A stretch of 18,134 nt of DNA from NCBI GenBank assembly GCA_015039365.1, contig WION01000786.1:1-18134 (forward strand). The letters are read 5' to 3'. Numbering within the stretch: position 1 is the stretch's first letter; every line of letters begins with the position of its first letter. The translations under genes were made by a program, and so were the position numbers. This stretch comes from Amanita rubescens (taxonomy: Eukaryota > Basidiomycota > Agaricomycetes > Agaricales > Amanitaceae). The notes under the pieces are model-generated. The model saw only the letters and a program-made list of their open reading frames with translations, did not search any database and was not told the origin of the DNA. This document shows positions 9,955 to 17,279 of this stretch, one piece after another.

Positions 9955-11478
9955 ATGGGGGCATCGACCAGTCCGGCTCCAACCGGCCCCGACCACTCGG
10001 AACCGACTAGTATGACGAGCTCTTGTTCCGTTGCAGAAGGCGGATCGGCCTTGCGCCTCACGGAAAGGGATATAGATCCCCCATCATGTTTCGGTGTAGA
10101 CAGTCCACCGGAATGGTCTTCGGAAAAGTTGCCATTGCACGAGAGGCTTCCCGTCGAGATCATTCAGCACATATTCATCCTACGTGCCCAAATGCATGAG
10201 GAGGTTTACCTTCCTTTCCAACGCGCATGTGCCCCTCCACAGCAGATCGTCTCTCATGTTTGCTCCGATTGGCGACGAATAGCATTGAACACTGGCGAAT
10301 TATGGAATAACGTCATGATGGTGAAACTCGATGAAGAGACGTTGGAAATGGCGAGAATATGGCTCGGGCGAGCGAAGGTCATGTCCGTGGTACTCAAACT
10401 CTGCCTGTTAAAAACCGTCATTCCGGATCTCGCGCATGCCCTTGAAACTCTCTGTCGACCTCTACATCTCAAACGCATAGAGATGATGCTTTCGTCTTGT
10501 CAACTCGCCGAACTATCGAAAATACCCGACGATGCTCTTCCACATCTCACAGAGACCCGAGTGGTCCTTCATGCTCATAAAGTCACTCCAACCCTGCGTT
10601 TGGAATCTTTTGTTAGCCGCGTGAACTTCTTACTTTGCGCTTCGGGTCCGTGCCTCGATCTCCTTCGTTTTGGTTGTTTGCCGATGGGCAAAATGCGCCA
10701 CCTGGACATACGATGCGTTGAAATGACACCCACGCAATTTTTAAATGTTTTACTCCGGGCCACGTCACTCGAATCATGTCGTGCCGTCTGGTATTGGGAG
10801 TGGGAAGGGGAGGAGCCACTGGTGACCATGGAAAACGTCATCCTGCCTAATATGAAAACTCTCATTCTGGAATTCCATCGTCAGCGACGCAGATCTATCG
10901 TTTTCGATGCGATTGGACGTTCACTCGTATTTCCAAACCTGCAAAAGTTGTCATTGCTTTACCGCGGCTTTTCGTCGACCACGCTGCCTACGATGTCAGA
11001 AAGATTCAATTTCTCTCGATTGGAGGAACTCGAGCTCCGCAAAACAGGCTCAACAACCGCCAGCGAAGTGCTTAAATGCGCGCCGCAATTGCGGTGTTGC
11101 GCTTTCTCGAAAAACATAACGTTTGATGAAGATGCCATGGATGGATTATCAACCGGCAGGCTCGGGCGTCGCCTGGTATCCATCAAGACAAATAACGAAT
11201 GCGACCCGGGGAAGATGTTTACCATGGTAGAGACCCGCCGTAAGAGCGCGAAGAAAGAAGACGAGGGCACTCATCAGACGATAACTGCTTTTCAAAATTT
11301 GAACTTTAGGGCGGTAGGGAATCATAGTGAATTTATTAACTATGCAGATGCTTTCAGAGAACTGGGTGTTGGAGTAGTCATTAACGGTACTCCGAAGGAA
11401 AAGTCCAATCCGTCACGTATTTCCGACTCCGAGATTCCTGATATGTGGTCCAAATTTTATCAGCCGAATGTTTATTAG
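9955..11478 (+). CDS. F-box/leucine-rich-like protein, paralogue of the gene at 2605
   Basis: Intronless coding region of 507 residues. I start at ATG 9955 (A at -3, G at +4); the frame is open further up to 9895, but only with a GTG and across a probable leader intron. The N-terminal 55 residues are low complexity (Ser/Thr/Pro). The F-box-like segment is about 60-120: LHERLPVEIIQHIF, then VSHVCSDWRRIALNTGELWNNV. Degenerate leucine-rich strands follow (MRHLDIR, LPNMKTLILEF, FPNLQKLSLLY, LEELELR), and then the block EVLKCAPQLRCC...MDGLSTGRLGRRL near residue 372, which matches the same position in the first F-box protein. Probable substrate adaptor of an SCF ubiquitin ligase by family; no target can be inferred. 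Confidence 0.85.
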   Translation: MGASTSPAPTGPDHSEPTSMTSSCSVAEGGSALRLTERDIDPPSCFGVDSPPEWSSEKLPLHERLPVEIIQHIFILRAQMHEEVYLPFQRACAPPQQIVSHVCSDWRRIALNTGELWNNVMMVKLDEETLEMARIWLGRAKVMSVVLKLCLLKTVIPDLAHALETLCRPLHLKRIEMMLSSCQLAELSKIPDDALPHLTETRVVLHAHKVTPTLRLESFVSRVNFLLCASGPCLDLLRFGCLPMGKMRHLDIRCVEMTPTQFLNVLLRATSLESCRAVWYWEWEGEEPLVTMENVILPNMKTLILEFHRQRRRSIVFDAIGRSLVFPNLQKLSLLYRGFSSTTLPTMSERFNFSRLEELELRKTGSTTASEVLKCAPQLRCCAFSKNITFDEDAMDGLSTGRLGRRLVSIKTNNECDPGKMFTMVETRRKSAKKEDEGTHQTITAFQNLNFRAVGNHSEFINYADAFRELGVGVVINGTPKEKSNPSRISDSEIPDMWSKFYQPNVY

Positions 11479-12030
11479 AAGATGCATATTTTACTTCCAC
11501 CCAATGTATGTGATTTGGTGCATACTCCACTGTCTTTTGGTCGAATGCAGTAATTATCTATGCCAGCGTGAATGAGTTTTAAAATTCCAAATGTGAACAC
11601 AGATGACTGAATATGCGGACATTTATTCCAAGCACATTATTTGGTGAGGCTAGGACTTCATCCGTGCATCATGTCCATCATCTACAGAACCGTTGCTCAA
11701 GCGCTCAAGTGCTAAATATATCTACTTGGGAAGGTCAGGGTTAAGAAGGTCAGGAAAAAAATCCGGACATCGTATTTTCACTGCTCAGAAGAACGATGCA
11801 ACCAACCTGTTATTCCGAGTCTCAAGATCTCAAGGGGGACGATTAGTGGTACTGGACTGGGACTTGCTGCGCGTTATTTGGGGGATGCCTCGGATGTCAG
11901 TAAAAAAGGAAATAAATTTATAGAGGCGGCAAACTGTCAGCAGAAGCCGCTGTCGGATATTCGTTAGTAAGTTAGAATCATCTTCTGCTCCCGTCAGTTC
12001 ACGAAAGCACACTCAATTAAGGTAGATTGA
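11479..12030. other. Intergenic between convergent F-box gene and minus-strand relic
   Basis: It contains the 3' ends of the plus-strand F-box gene and the minus-strand gene at 12031-12776. A stretch near 11675-11740 resembles 13350-13416 (see the repeat entry). A minus-strand frame of 60 codons (11830-12012) could be joined to the relic by a donor-like GTAAGG at 12045-12040, but the stop at 12031-12033 gives a simpler end. No independent gene seen. Confidence 0.4.
11675..11740. repeat. Diverged repeat copy, matching 13350-13416
   Basis: A 23-base block at 11717-11739 matches 13394-13416 at 21 positions (TATATCTACTT, one mismatch, GGAAGG, one mismatch, CAGG). Upstream, CATCTACAGAACCGTTGC and AAGCGC have counterparts at the same order in the other copy. 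The origin is unknown; it may be debris of a duplicated gene. Confidence 0.5.
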
Positions 12031-12776
12031 CTATGACTCCTTACAAGGGAGATACTGGAGATACTCTATACTCCCTGTCCCTGAAACGACCGCATCCAGT
12101 GCATGTCCTATCCATTCCTCTCCTGGGCGCCAAACCCCGTCAATTCCCCATTGCGATACAACCTGGGTAGCGTGCGCCAACCTCTGCGTCAGCCCTATTT
12201 CGTTGTTTGGATCCAAATATTCCTCTTCCAACCCGAGGAGATCGTATCCGATAAGTTCAGATAGATCCGACCGAAGTACCGTTGTTGTAGGCTTGTAGCA
12301 CAATATTCTGGGTAACCAAGCAACATGCGGATGATCGAGCGCCCTTTGGCTTGAAAGTCACCTTCTGTCATCAGAAGGAGCGTCGAGGGGGGTGAAAGAG
12401 GGAGGCCCATAGAAGAGAGAAGGACCGAGGCTTGGTCTAGCTGCTCGTCGGGCACGACATATGAATAGTCCTAGAGAGAAATTCTCGATATAACCATTGG
12501 AACGGGCATGGAAATGCAGAGATACGTGCCTTGATGAGGACAGGGACATTCGTCCTGTGGTAGAGCAAGGAATGCCACTCTTCCTATTAAAAAGAAAAGA
12601 AAAAAGAATGCCACTCTAGCAAGACTATATATTCCGGCCTTTTGTAATCTTCCCAACGCCATGTCCACCACTTCGGCAGGTTCGCGACGTAGAATATCGT
12701 CATTTTCTTGTTTAATTGGTGCATCAGGTTCGTGGAGGAAAAGCTGCAACACTGTGGCTGGTCTGTTTATTGTCAT
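12031..12776 (-). pseudogene. Hypothetical protein gene, probably decayed, with GC-AG intron
   Basis: Pieces in three frames make a plausible protein. Exon 1 starts at ATG 12776-12774 (MTINRPATV...LQKAGIYSLAR, to 12615). Exon 2 is 12583-12530 (EEWHSLLYH...VPVLIK). Exon 3 starts at 12470 (DYSYVVPDEQLDQAS...TEGDFQAKG). The tail frame, open from about 12340 to the TAG at 12033-12031, reads HPHVAWLPRILCYKP, LSELIGYDLLGLEEEY and WRPGEEWIGHALDAV. The exon 2-3 junction needs a GC-AG intron (AAG|GCACGT, 12529-12471), giving PVLIK|DYSYVVPDE in phase 0. The exon 1-2 gap is only 31 nt and lies in a 36-bp tandem duplication. Between exon 3 and the tail the frame shifts without a usable intron. The tail reminds me of agaricomycete hypothetical proteins of unknown function. 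It could be a live gene with unusual introns, but decay seems likelier. Confidence 0.5.
12571..12617 (-). repeat. 36-bp tandem duplication containing a T-rich, acceptor-like insert
   Basis: On the minus strand AGAGTGGCATTC occurs at 12617-12606 and again at 12581-12570, 36 bp apart. Between them lies a pyrimidine run ending TTTTTAATAG, which looks like a 3' splice site. It sits exactly at the point where the gene on this strand changes frame. Confidence 0.75.
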
Positions 12777-12849
12777 GGATCCAAGAGAGTATTACGTCAT
12801 TGACTACTAATCACTGAACAGTGGATGTTTGATCGTTCCTCCGAAGTTA

Positions 12850-13025
12850 CTCTCCAATGTTGACCTGATCGCATTGACAGGACTTCGATCTTTGGAACGT
12901 CATTGATGAAATTCTAGACCAGAGCATGAACGTGGGGTAAGTCATGCAGCATGACCGTGACCATTTGACACTAATAATCTCACCGGAGTCCCTCCGTGCA
13001 TTGGCCCGCGCAAGTCATATAATCC
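12850..13025 (+). pseudogene. F-box-like exon pair, probable gene fragment
   Basis: After an acceptor-like TTGACAG (to 12880), the frame TTC GAT CTT TGG reads FDLWNVIDEILDQSMN. A consensus donor GTAAGT (12937) and a CTAAT branch site precede an AG at 12988, and the following DNA reads SLRALARASHIIRN. Put together this resembles the core of an F-box (LW..I...L....SLRAL...S). However, splicing at GTAAGT gives the wrong phase and a quick TAA; only the weak donor GTGGGG at 12932 keeps the frame. No start codon or leucine-rich part was found, so this is best read as a fragment. A diverged second copy lies at 13430-13560. Confidence 0.4.
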
Positions 13026-13180
13026 GAAACTCAGACGATGGGTCAACGATAGGTGTGTATTAAAAATTATTGCCCGGAAATTTAAACTTGGTCGCGTCGA
13101 AGTCGACCTTCACAGACGGTTGCAATAATTTATCATCTCTGATTGTGCAAGCCCTTCCACGGTCGTTTCTCTACTGTGAG

Positions 13181-13200
13181 CCGCGCACATCTCTGCGCGG
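13181..13200. repeat. GC-rich perfect hairpin
   Basis: CCGCGCA and TGCGCGG form a 7-bp stem around a 6-base loop (CATCTC). It stands in non-coding, less GC-rich DNA between two diverged repeat copies. The function is unknown; it may be chance. Confidence 0.6.
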
Positions 13201-13349
13201 TCTTTAAGTTGCGGATTCTGTGCTTCTGCCCCCAGTCTTCGAATCATCTTGCCCCTCCGCGCTAGAACTTCTCTGCTAGTTTCTCTTCTGGCTCATGAAC
13301 TTTGATCTTCAATGTTTCATTGTCACCGAACACTCTCAACAACCTATTT

Positions 13350-13560
13350 GGTGGCATTAGCATCTGCACAGTTGCGGAAGCGCCGGTACCAATTATATCT
13401 ACTTCGGAAGGCCAGGACTTTACTTGAACAGGCACAATGTTGGCCTGCCGCAATAACAAGATTCCGATCTACTACGGAACGTCATGCTAATGACGGACAA
13501 GCCACAATTCCGACCCAAATTACGACAGATGTGGTTCACCGCAGGCACATCATATAATCC
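13350..13560. repeat. Diverged second copy of the 12850-13025 segment
   Basis: Collinear matches to 12853-13021 are: AATGTTG(A/G)CCTG then CGCA at 12857 and 13438; TTCGATCT/TTCCGATCT followed by GGAACGTCAT; CACCG(G/C)AG; and TCATATAATCC at 13014 and 13549. The second copy lacks about 20 bp after CACCGCAG. Its left part (13350-13416) also matches 11675-11740. A minus-strand open frame across 13262-13459 (65 codons, TTG start) has some coding appearance but no motif. Confidence 0.5.
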
Positions 13561-14480
13561 AAGTACCATTGTAAATGACGTCTGTCAGTCGCACATGCAC
13601 AATGAAAGTTGCGTCATTGCCCCGGGAACGTGGTCTCGGCGATGTCCTCCATTAAACAAACTTTAATACATGTAACACGCACGAGACAGATTCCAAACCC
13701 AGCGTCATACAACTTAAAATGTTTATTAACGTCTATATATTGTCAACTTTACTTTATAATGATAAAACGGTAGGAAACTGGCTGTTATGTATTTTTTTTT
13801 AGTACATTGAGTTTGTTTGGTATACACGGAGTTATTAAAGAGTCCAAATGAAATGAGAACGACGGCGAACGAAATGCCCGCCGACGACTAAAGAGGATGA
13901 GGGGGGCAGTAAGACAGGTGGTTGACAATACGTGGGCAAGAAGAATACGAGAATATCCTACACAACTTTTGCTCTTGGAATTCGGATTTTACTCGCGTCG
14001 CATATTGGACGAACGGTCCCAATGCGGGGAGACGGGCTTAACCATATGGGAAGCGCGGGCGACGTGAGAAGGGCGCAGATAATAATAGACTTTTGGAGTG
14101 CGCCAAGGGTTCGGGGCGATACAAATACGGATAATTGGGATACCATAGCGATACGACGCGCATCACCGGACCTGGGCCTGGGTATAGGGTATACGTTTGG
14201 CTCGTGAATATGGGTAGTCGAGTCATAACGCGCCGGCCTTCTGGTACGTCGTGTTGCGGGAGGAGAAGAATGGGATTAGAGCGGATGATTATGCCTTGAT
14301 GATATGAGATTGTGATTCTAAGAAAGGTGGAAGAGTCCGTAATAATGGAGGGGGAAATAGTGAGGATAACTGAACAAATAATCTAGACCTAGCAAGGAAT
14401 CAGACTCGGTCACAAAAACGTCAAGATATGGAATCGCTTACCGGGAAAAAACGCAATTCGGATTCATATTTGACTCTAGG
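13561..14480. other. Intergenic region, no gene seen
   Basis: AT-rich to about 13850, including a poly-T run near 13790-13801, then more GC-rich. A 91-codon plus-strand frame at 13932-14207 begins only with GTG and has no family motif; minus-strand frames over the same bases are equally open. The right end is the 3' flank of the DUF6699 gene and contains one arm of an inverted repeat (14403-14412) whose partner lies at the end of that gene. Confidence 0.45.
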
Positions 14481-14500
14481 TCAGTCAGCATGACCGAGTC
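14403..14500. repeat. Inverted repeat spanning the 3' end of the DUF6699 gene
   Basis: GACTCGGTCA at 14403-14412 is the exact reverse complement of TGACCGAGTC at 14491-14500. One arm overlaps the last codons of the DUF6699 gene, the other lies in its 3' flank, about 80 bp apart. In the transcript they could pair as a 10-bp stem around the stop codon. Confidence 0.6.
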
Positions 14501-15383
14501 CTAATTCCCATACATCTCCTTTTAACGTTCCCGCAAGTCCTAAAAACCGGGTCTTGTTTCCTAGGAAATCGATCCTCCTGATACCCCGGCGCAGTTGCTC
14601 TTCCTTTTTAATAGGATCCTCGATTTGGGCTAGGCGCGCCCAAAAGGCGGCTGTAACGGCATCCTCTGAGAATGGGGGAGTTGAAACGATAGAGTGGTAT
14701 TCGGAAGGATGAAGTATGGTGCGAAGCGAAGTATACACGCCATACAGGATATCGAGAATAGTGATGTATCCCCGAGAAGGACTTTGGTCCGGGCTTCCGT
14801 GGAGAGCACTATGCACGGTTGCCGGTGAGAAGAAGCTGTCTGTACCGTTGAAAGAAGAGGGGACCATGCCGGGAACAACCATAATTTGCCAAGCAATTGG
14901 CAAAAGAGGAAACGTGATAACCATTTGAGCCAGTGGCGGGTTCGTAGCTGGTTCATCTAGTAAGTCGGCAGGAGGTGGATGAACTATATTGTAGCTGAGC
15001 GGGGAGGTAGAGAAGGGAGAATAGGCGAGAAGGTAGTGGATGTTCATGCTCATCGGGGCTGGTGATTTTGCATGTGTGACAGAGTTGGGTGGAGATGGTG
15101 TTGGGGTTGGCAGACCGGTGGAGAGGCGGGTGGGCGGTGCCGAGGCCGGGGACAGCGAAAGGCCATGGCTCAACGCTGGAGAGGTAAAGAGGGCCGTAGA
15201 CCCGAACGGATATGGGGATGAGTTGTATTGAAACGCCATTGGTGGAGTTGGCGGGTCTGCCTCGTCTGAGATTGATTGGAACGACGAGTCAGAATGGGTC
15301 GGAGATGGTGTGCGGAGAGCAAAGGTAATGCAATCTTCCGCAAAGTGTACGCGTCTGTTTTGGCTGCGCTTGGAGGAGATCAT
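14481..15383 (-). CDS. DUF6699-domain protein
   Basis: Intronless, 300 residues, with its ATG at 15383-15381 and TGA at 14483-14481. Residues 1-112 are low complexity, rich in Ser, Pro and Thr (PTPTPSPP), with RRVHFAED near the N-terminus. The C-terminal domain, about 114-285, has the DUF6699 pattern: MNIHYLLAYSPF and the Asn-Pro-Pro-Leu segment (ATNPPLAQMVITFPLLPIAW), then ITILDILYGVYTSLR and a basic end (RRGIRRIDFLGNKTRFLGL). DUF6699 proteins are abundant in agaricomycetes and have no known function. The HFAED box at the start resembles a short docking-type motif, but I cannot assign a partner. Confidence 0.85.
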   Translation of the reverse strand: MISSKRSQNRRVHFAEDCITFALRTPSPTHSDSSFQSISDEADPPTPPMAFQYNSSPYPFGSTALFTSPALSHGLSLSPASAPPTRLSTGLPTPTPSPPNSVTHAKSPAPMSMNIHYLLAYSPFSTSPLSYNIVHPPPADLLDEPATNPPLAQMVITFPLLPIAWQIMVVPGMVPSSFNGTDSFFSPATVHSALHGSPDQSPSRGYITILDILYGVYTSLRTILHPSEYHSIVSTPPFSEDAVTAAFWARLAQIEDPIKKEEQLRRGIRRIDFLGNKTRFLGLAGTLKGDVWELGLGHAD

Positions 15384-16208
15384 TGTTAGTGGCGGGGGGC
15401 GGGTGACGAATGGGACGGAGGGTTTGGAGGTTTAAGAGAGAAAAAGGAATGGCGCTGTTGTAGTCCCGGCACCAAGAAGCCGAATGGAGATAACGACCCT
15501 GGTTTTTGTTCTCGTCTCAGCACAGACTTAGTGTTTTGTTGGAACCCATGCCAAGTCCGAGTCCGATACACTGGCTAAGGCTCTGTAACGTGCGAGTTCA
15601 GATCTGGTGGGGACGTACAAAAAAGACTTGCGACGTGCGTTGAGTCGGTCCCCATTCTTATCGATTATAATCTCTTGTTGTCCCCTGTTATTTCCTTCAT
15701 TCTTCATGTCCGTTCCCTAAGCCCTAAGTACGCCAAGGGCCAGTGTGTCAATCAAGCACACCGCCGAATAATACAATTGAAAATAACACATGCACAGCCT
15801 TTCCGGGGGACAACCATGGGAGGCTGTACTCACTCACGTAAGCTTGCGTAGCGGTTAGCAGGTTTGTCATTATGCATGAGCAAGACGATAACTAGAGTAA
15901 CAATGGAGGGGGAATGAGGGAGGAAGAAAGTAGGACAAAACGTGTTGTGAGGCAGTATAAGTAGTTGCGGGGCACGCAGTGATGTGATGCCTCGTGTTCT
16001 GCGGTATGTGGGGGGCGTGGAGTGAACTAGTGACATCTCCCATGTATGGATGTTCAAGCATAACTTGGCATTCCAATGTTATACAGAATGCATAAAAAAC
16101 ATGGTAACATGATATACAGACCAAAACCTAGCGAGGAAACCGAACAAAAGTAAGTGCAGGGAACATACGTCATCATAATCATACTTCTACTGATAGAAGC
16201 GCTCTGCC
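15384..16208. other. Intergenic between SNX3 3' end and DUF6699 start
   Basis: Both flanking genes are on the minus strand, so this holds the SNX3 3' UTR (right) and the DUF6699 promoter (left). Frames on the minus strand are short and carry no motif. CCCTAAG occurs twice in tandem at 15715-15728, resembling two fungal telomere-type units or binding sites of Tbf1/Teb1-like factors. No gene seen. Confidence 0.5.
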
Positions 16209-16956
16209 TCACAACCACTGGCTCTTGTCCCAGTTCGGGTCCTGCAAGAACGCACAGAGCACCTTGCTGCCCGTCTGTCAATGCGTTCGTCAGCGCCCGA
16301 TCACAAAGGGAATGATACAAAACCAACCTGCAGCAACGGATGTCCGGCAACAATACTCAAAAACCTCTCCAATCCCTCCCTTCTACTCTCAATCACCTCG
16401 TCAGAGAATCTGTTCGTAAACACTTTTCCGGGGAGAGGAGGAATATTAACGCGTGTAGATTCATGCTCGAGAATGTCACGGAAGGCCTCAAAGTCAGAGT
16501 ACCGTCGCCGGACGATGGAATGTCGAAGTTTGAATGCGGGTATATTAGTCTGTAGATAAATACGTTAAAATGGAACATGGGATGGAGGAGTGGAAGGCTT
16601 CGAGGAGGCACATACATACCCGAGTAACAATTTCATAATCCGTGTACATCTTTCGTCCAAATCCTGCATAGCGCCAAACGTATCAGTATTCGTCTCCGCA
16701 CGCAATAATCATGAAAGCCAGGTAGAAGACGATAAAGTAAAGCGTTGCTCACCATGGGTTTGAGGATTTCTGACTTCAATTTCGAGAAAGCTTTCTGGAA
16801 TGCTGTACATCTCCTCAACCTGGAACAGAAAGCATGCATTGTCAGACTCCCTCGCGAGTATAGATGCACACCACTACTCACCGACATGTCCCTCCCAGCG
16901 GACACTGTCCAATCTTCAAAAGCGGTGCTCCTGGCAAACGGAGAAGCTGTAGTCAT
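16209..16956 (-). CDS. SNX3: Sorting nexin-3 (SNX3/Grd19), PX-domain protein
   Basis: Five exons (minus strand): 16956-16882, 16819-16753, 16663-16620, 16549-16328 and 16274-16209; the introns are 62, 89, 70 and 53 nt, all GT-AG. The spliced frame is 474 nt, 157 residues, close to the family's usual 140-165. After a short N-terminus the PX domain fills residues 36-155: [19 protein letters not shown] (30-48), [16 protein letters not shown] (53-68), the PI3P-binding RRRYSDF (76-82), PPLPGK (99-104), [19 protein letters not shown] (108-126), GHPLLQ, and PNWDKSQW at the end. By family, SNX3 binds phosphatidylinositol 3-phosphate on early endosomes and works with retromer to return cargo to the Golgi. 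Every junction keeps the family sequence intact, so the model is secure apart from the exact N-terminus. Confidence 0.95.
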
Positions 16957-17279
16957 CTTTTCTCCTTGTTTTCCCGCTTTGTTTTTGTTTTATGGAAACT
17001 CGTAACGGCTGGAATAGCTTTAAGGACACCAAGTACTAGAATGACTTGGTGGCGGGGAGAAGTTGCGTTGGGGTGTCACGTCACGGTAAGCGTCATCGAT
17101 CATCGCCCTCCTCGGAGTTGCGACACAAACTCATCTTCGCGCGCCCGACTGAACAAGCGTATGGGTCCTTCAGGTGAGAAACTTGCTCTTCACAAAATGC
17201 CTTTATGAGCGATACGATATACCATTTTCAACTTAGTCCGGTGATCTATACTTGGCTGCGATAAGATAGCAAATGCTTC
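16957..17279. promoter_or_regulatory. Promoter region of SNX3 and 3' end of VPS53
   Basis: A 323-bp gap between two minus-strand genes, so it must serve SNX3 transcription. It contains a CRE-like sequence (TGTCACGTCACGG, 17074-17086; on the minus strand TGACGTGA, one base from the ATF/CREB palindrome) about 120 bp upstream of the SNX3 ATG, and GCGTCATCGATCATCG just beyond. No open gene is present. Confidence 0.4.

Noticed and set aside
13932..14207. 91-codon plus-strand frame as a small gene
   Set aside because: It begins with GTG, has no ATG near the start, no motif, and minus-strand frames over the same bases are just as open.
14885..14904. Inverted repeat TTTGCCAA-GCAA-TTGGCAAA
   Set aside because: It is inside the DUF6699 coding sequence (around LLPIAWQI), where codon constraints explain it well enough; no regulatory role is supported.
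16340..16555. Plus-strand open frames over the SNX3 locus
   Set aside because: They are antisense shadows; the minus strand spliced frame matches SNX3 along its entire length.
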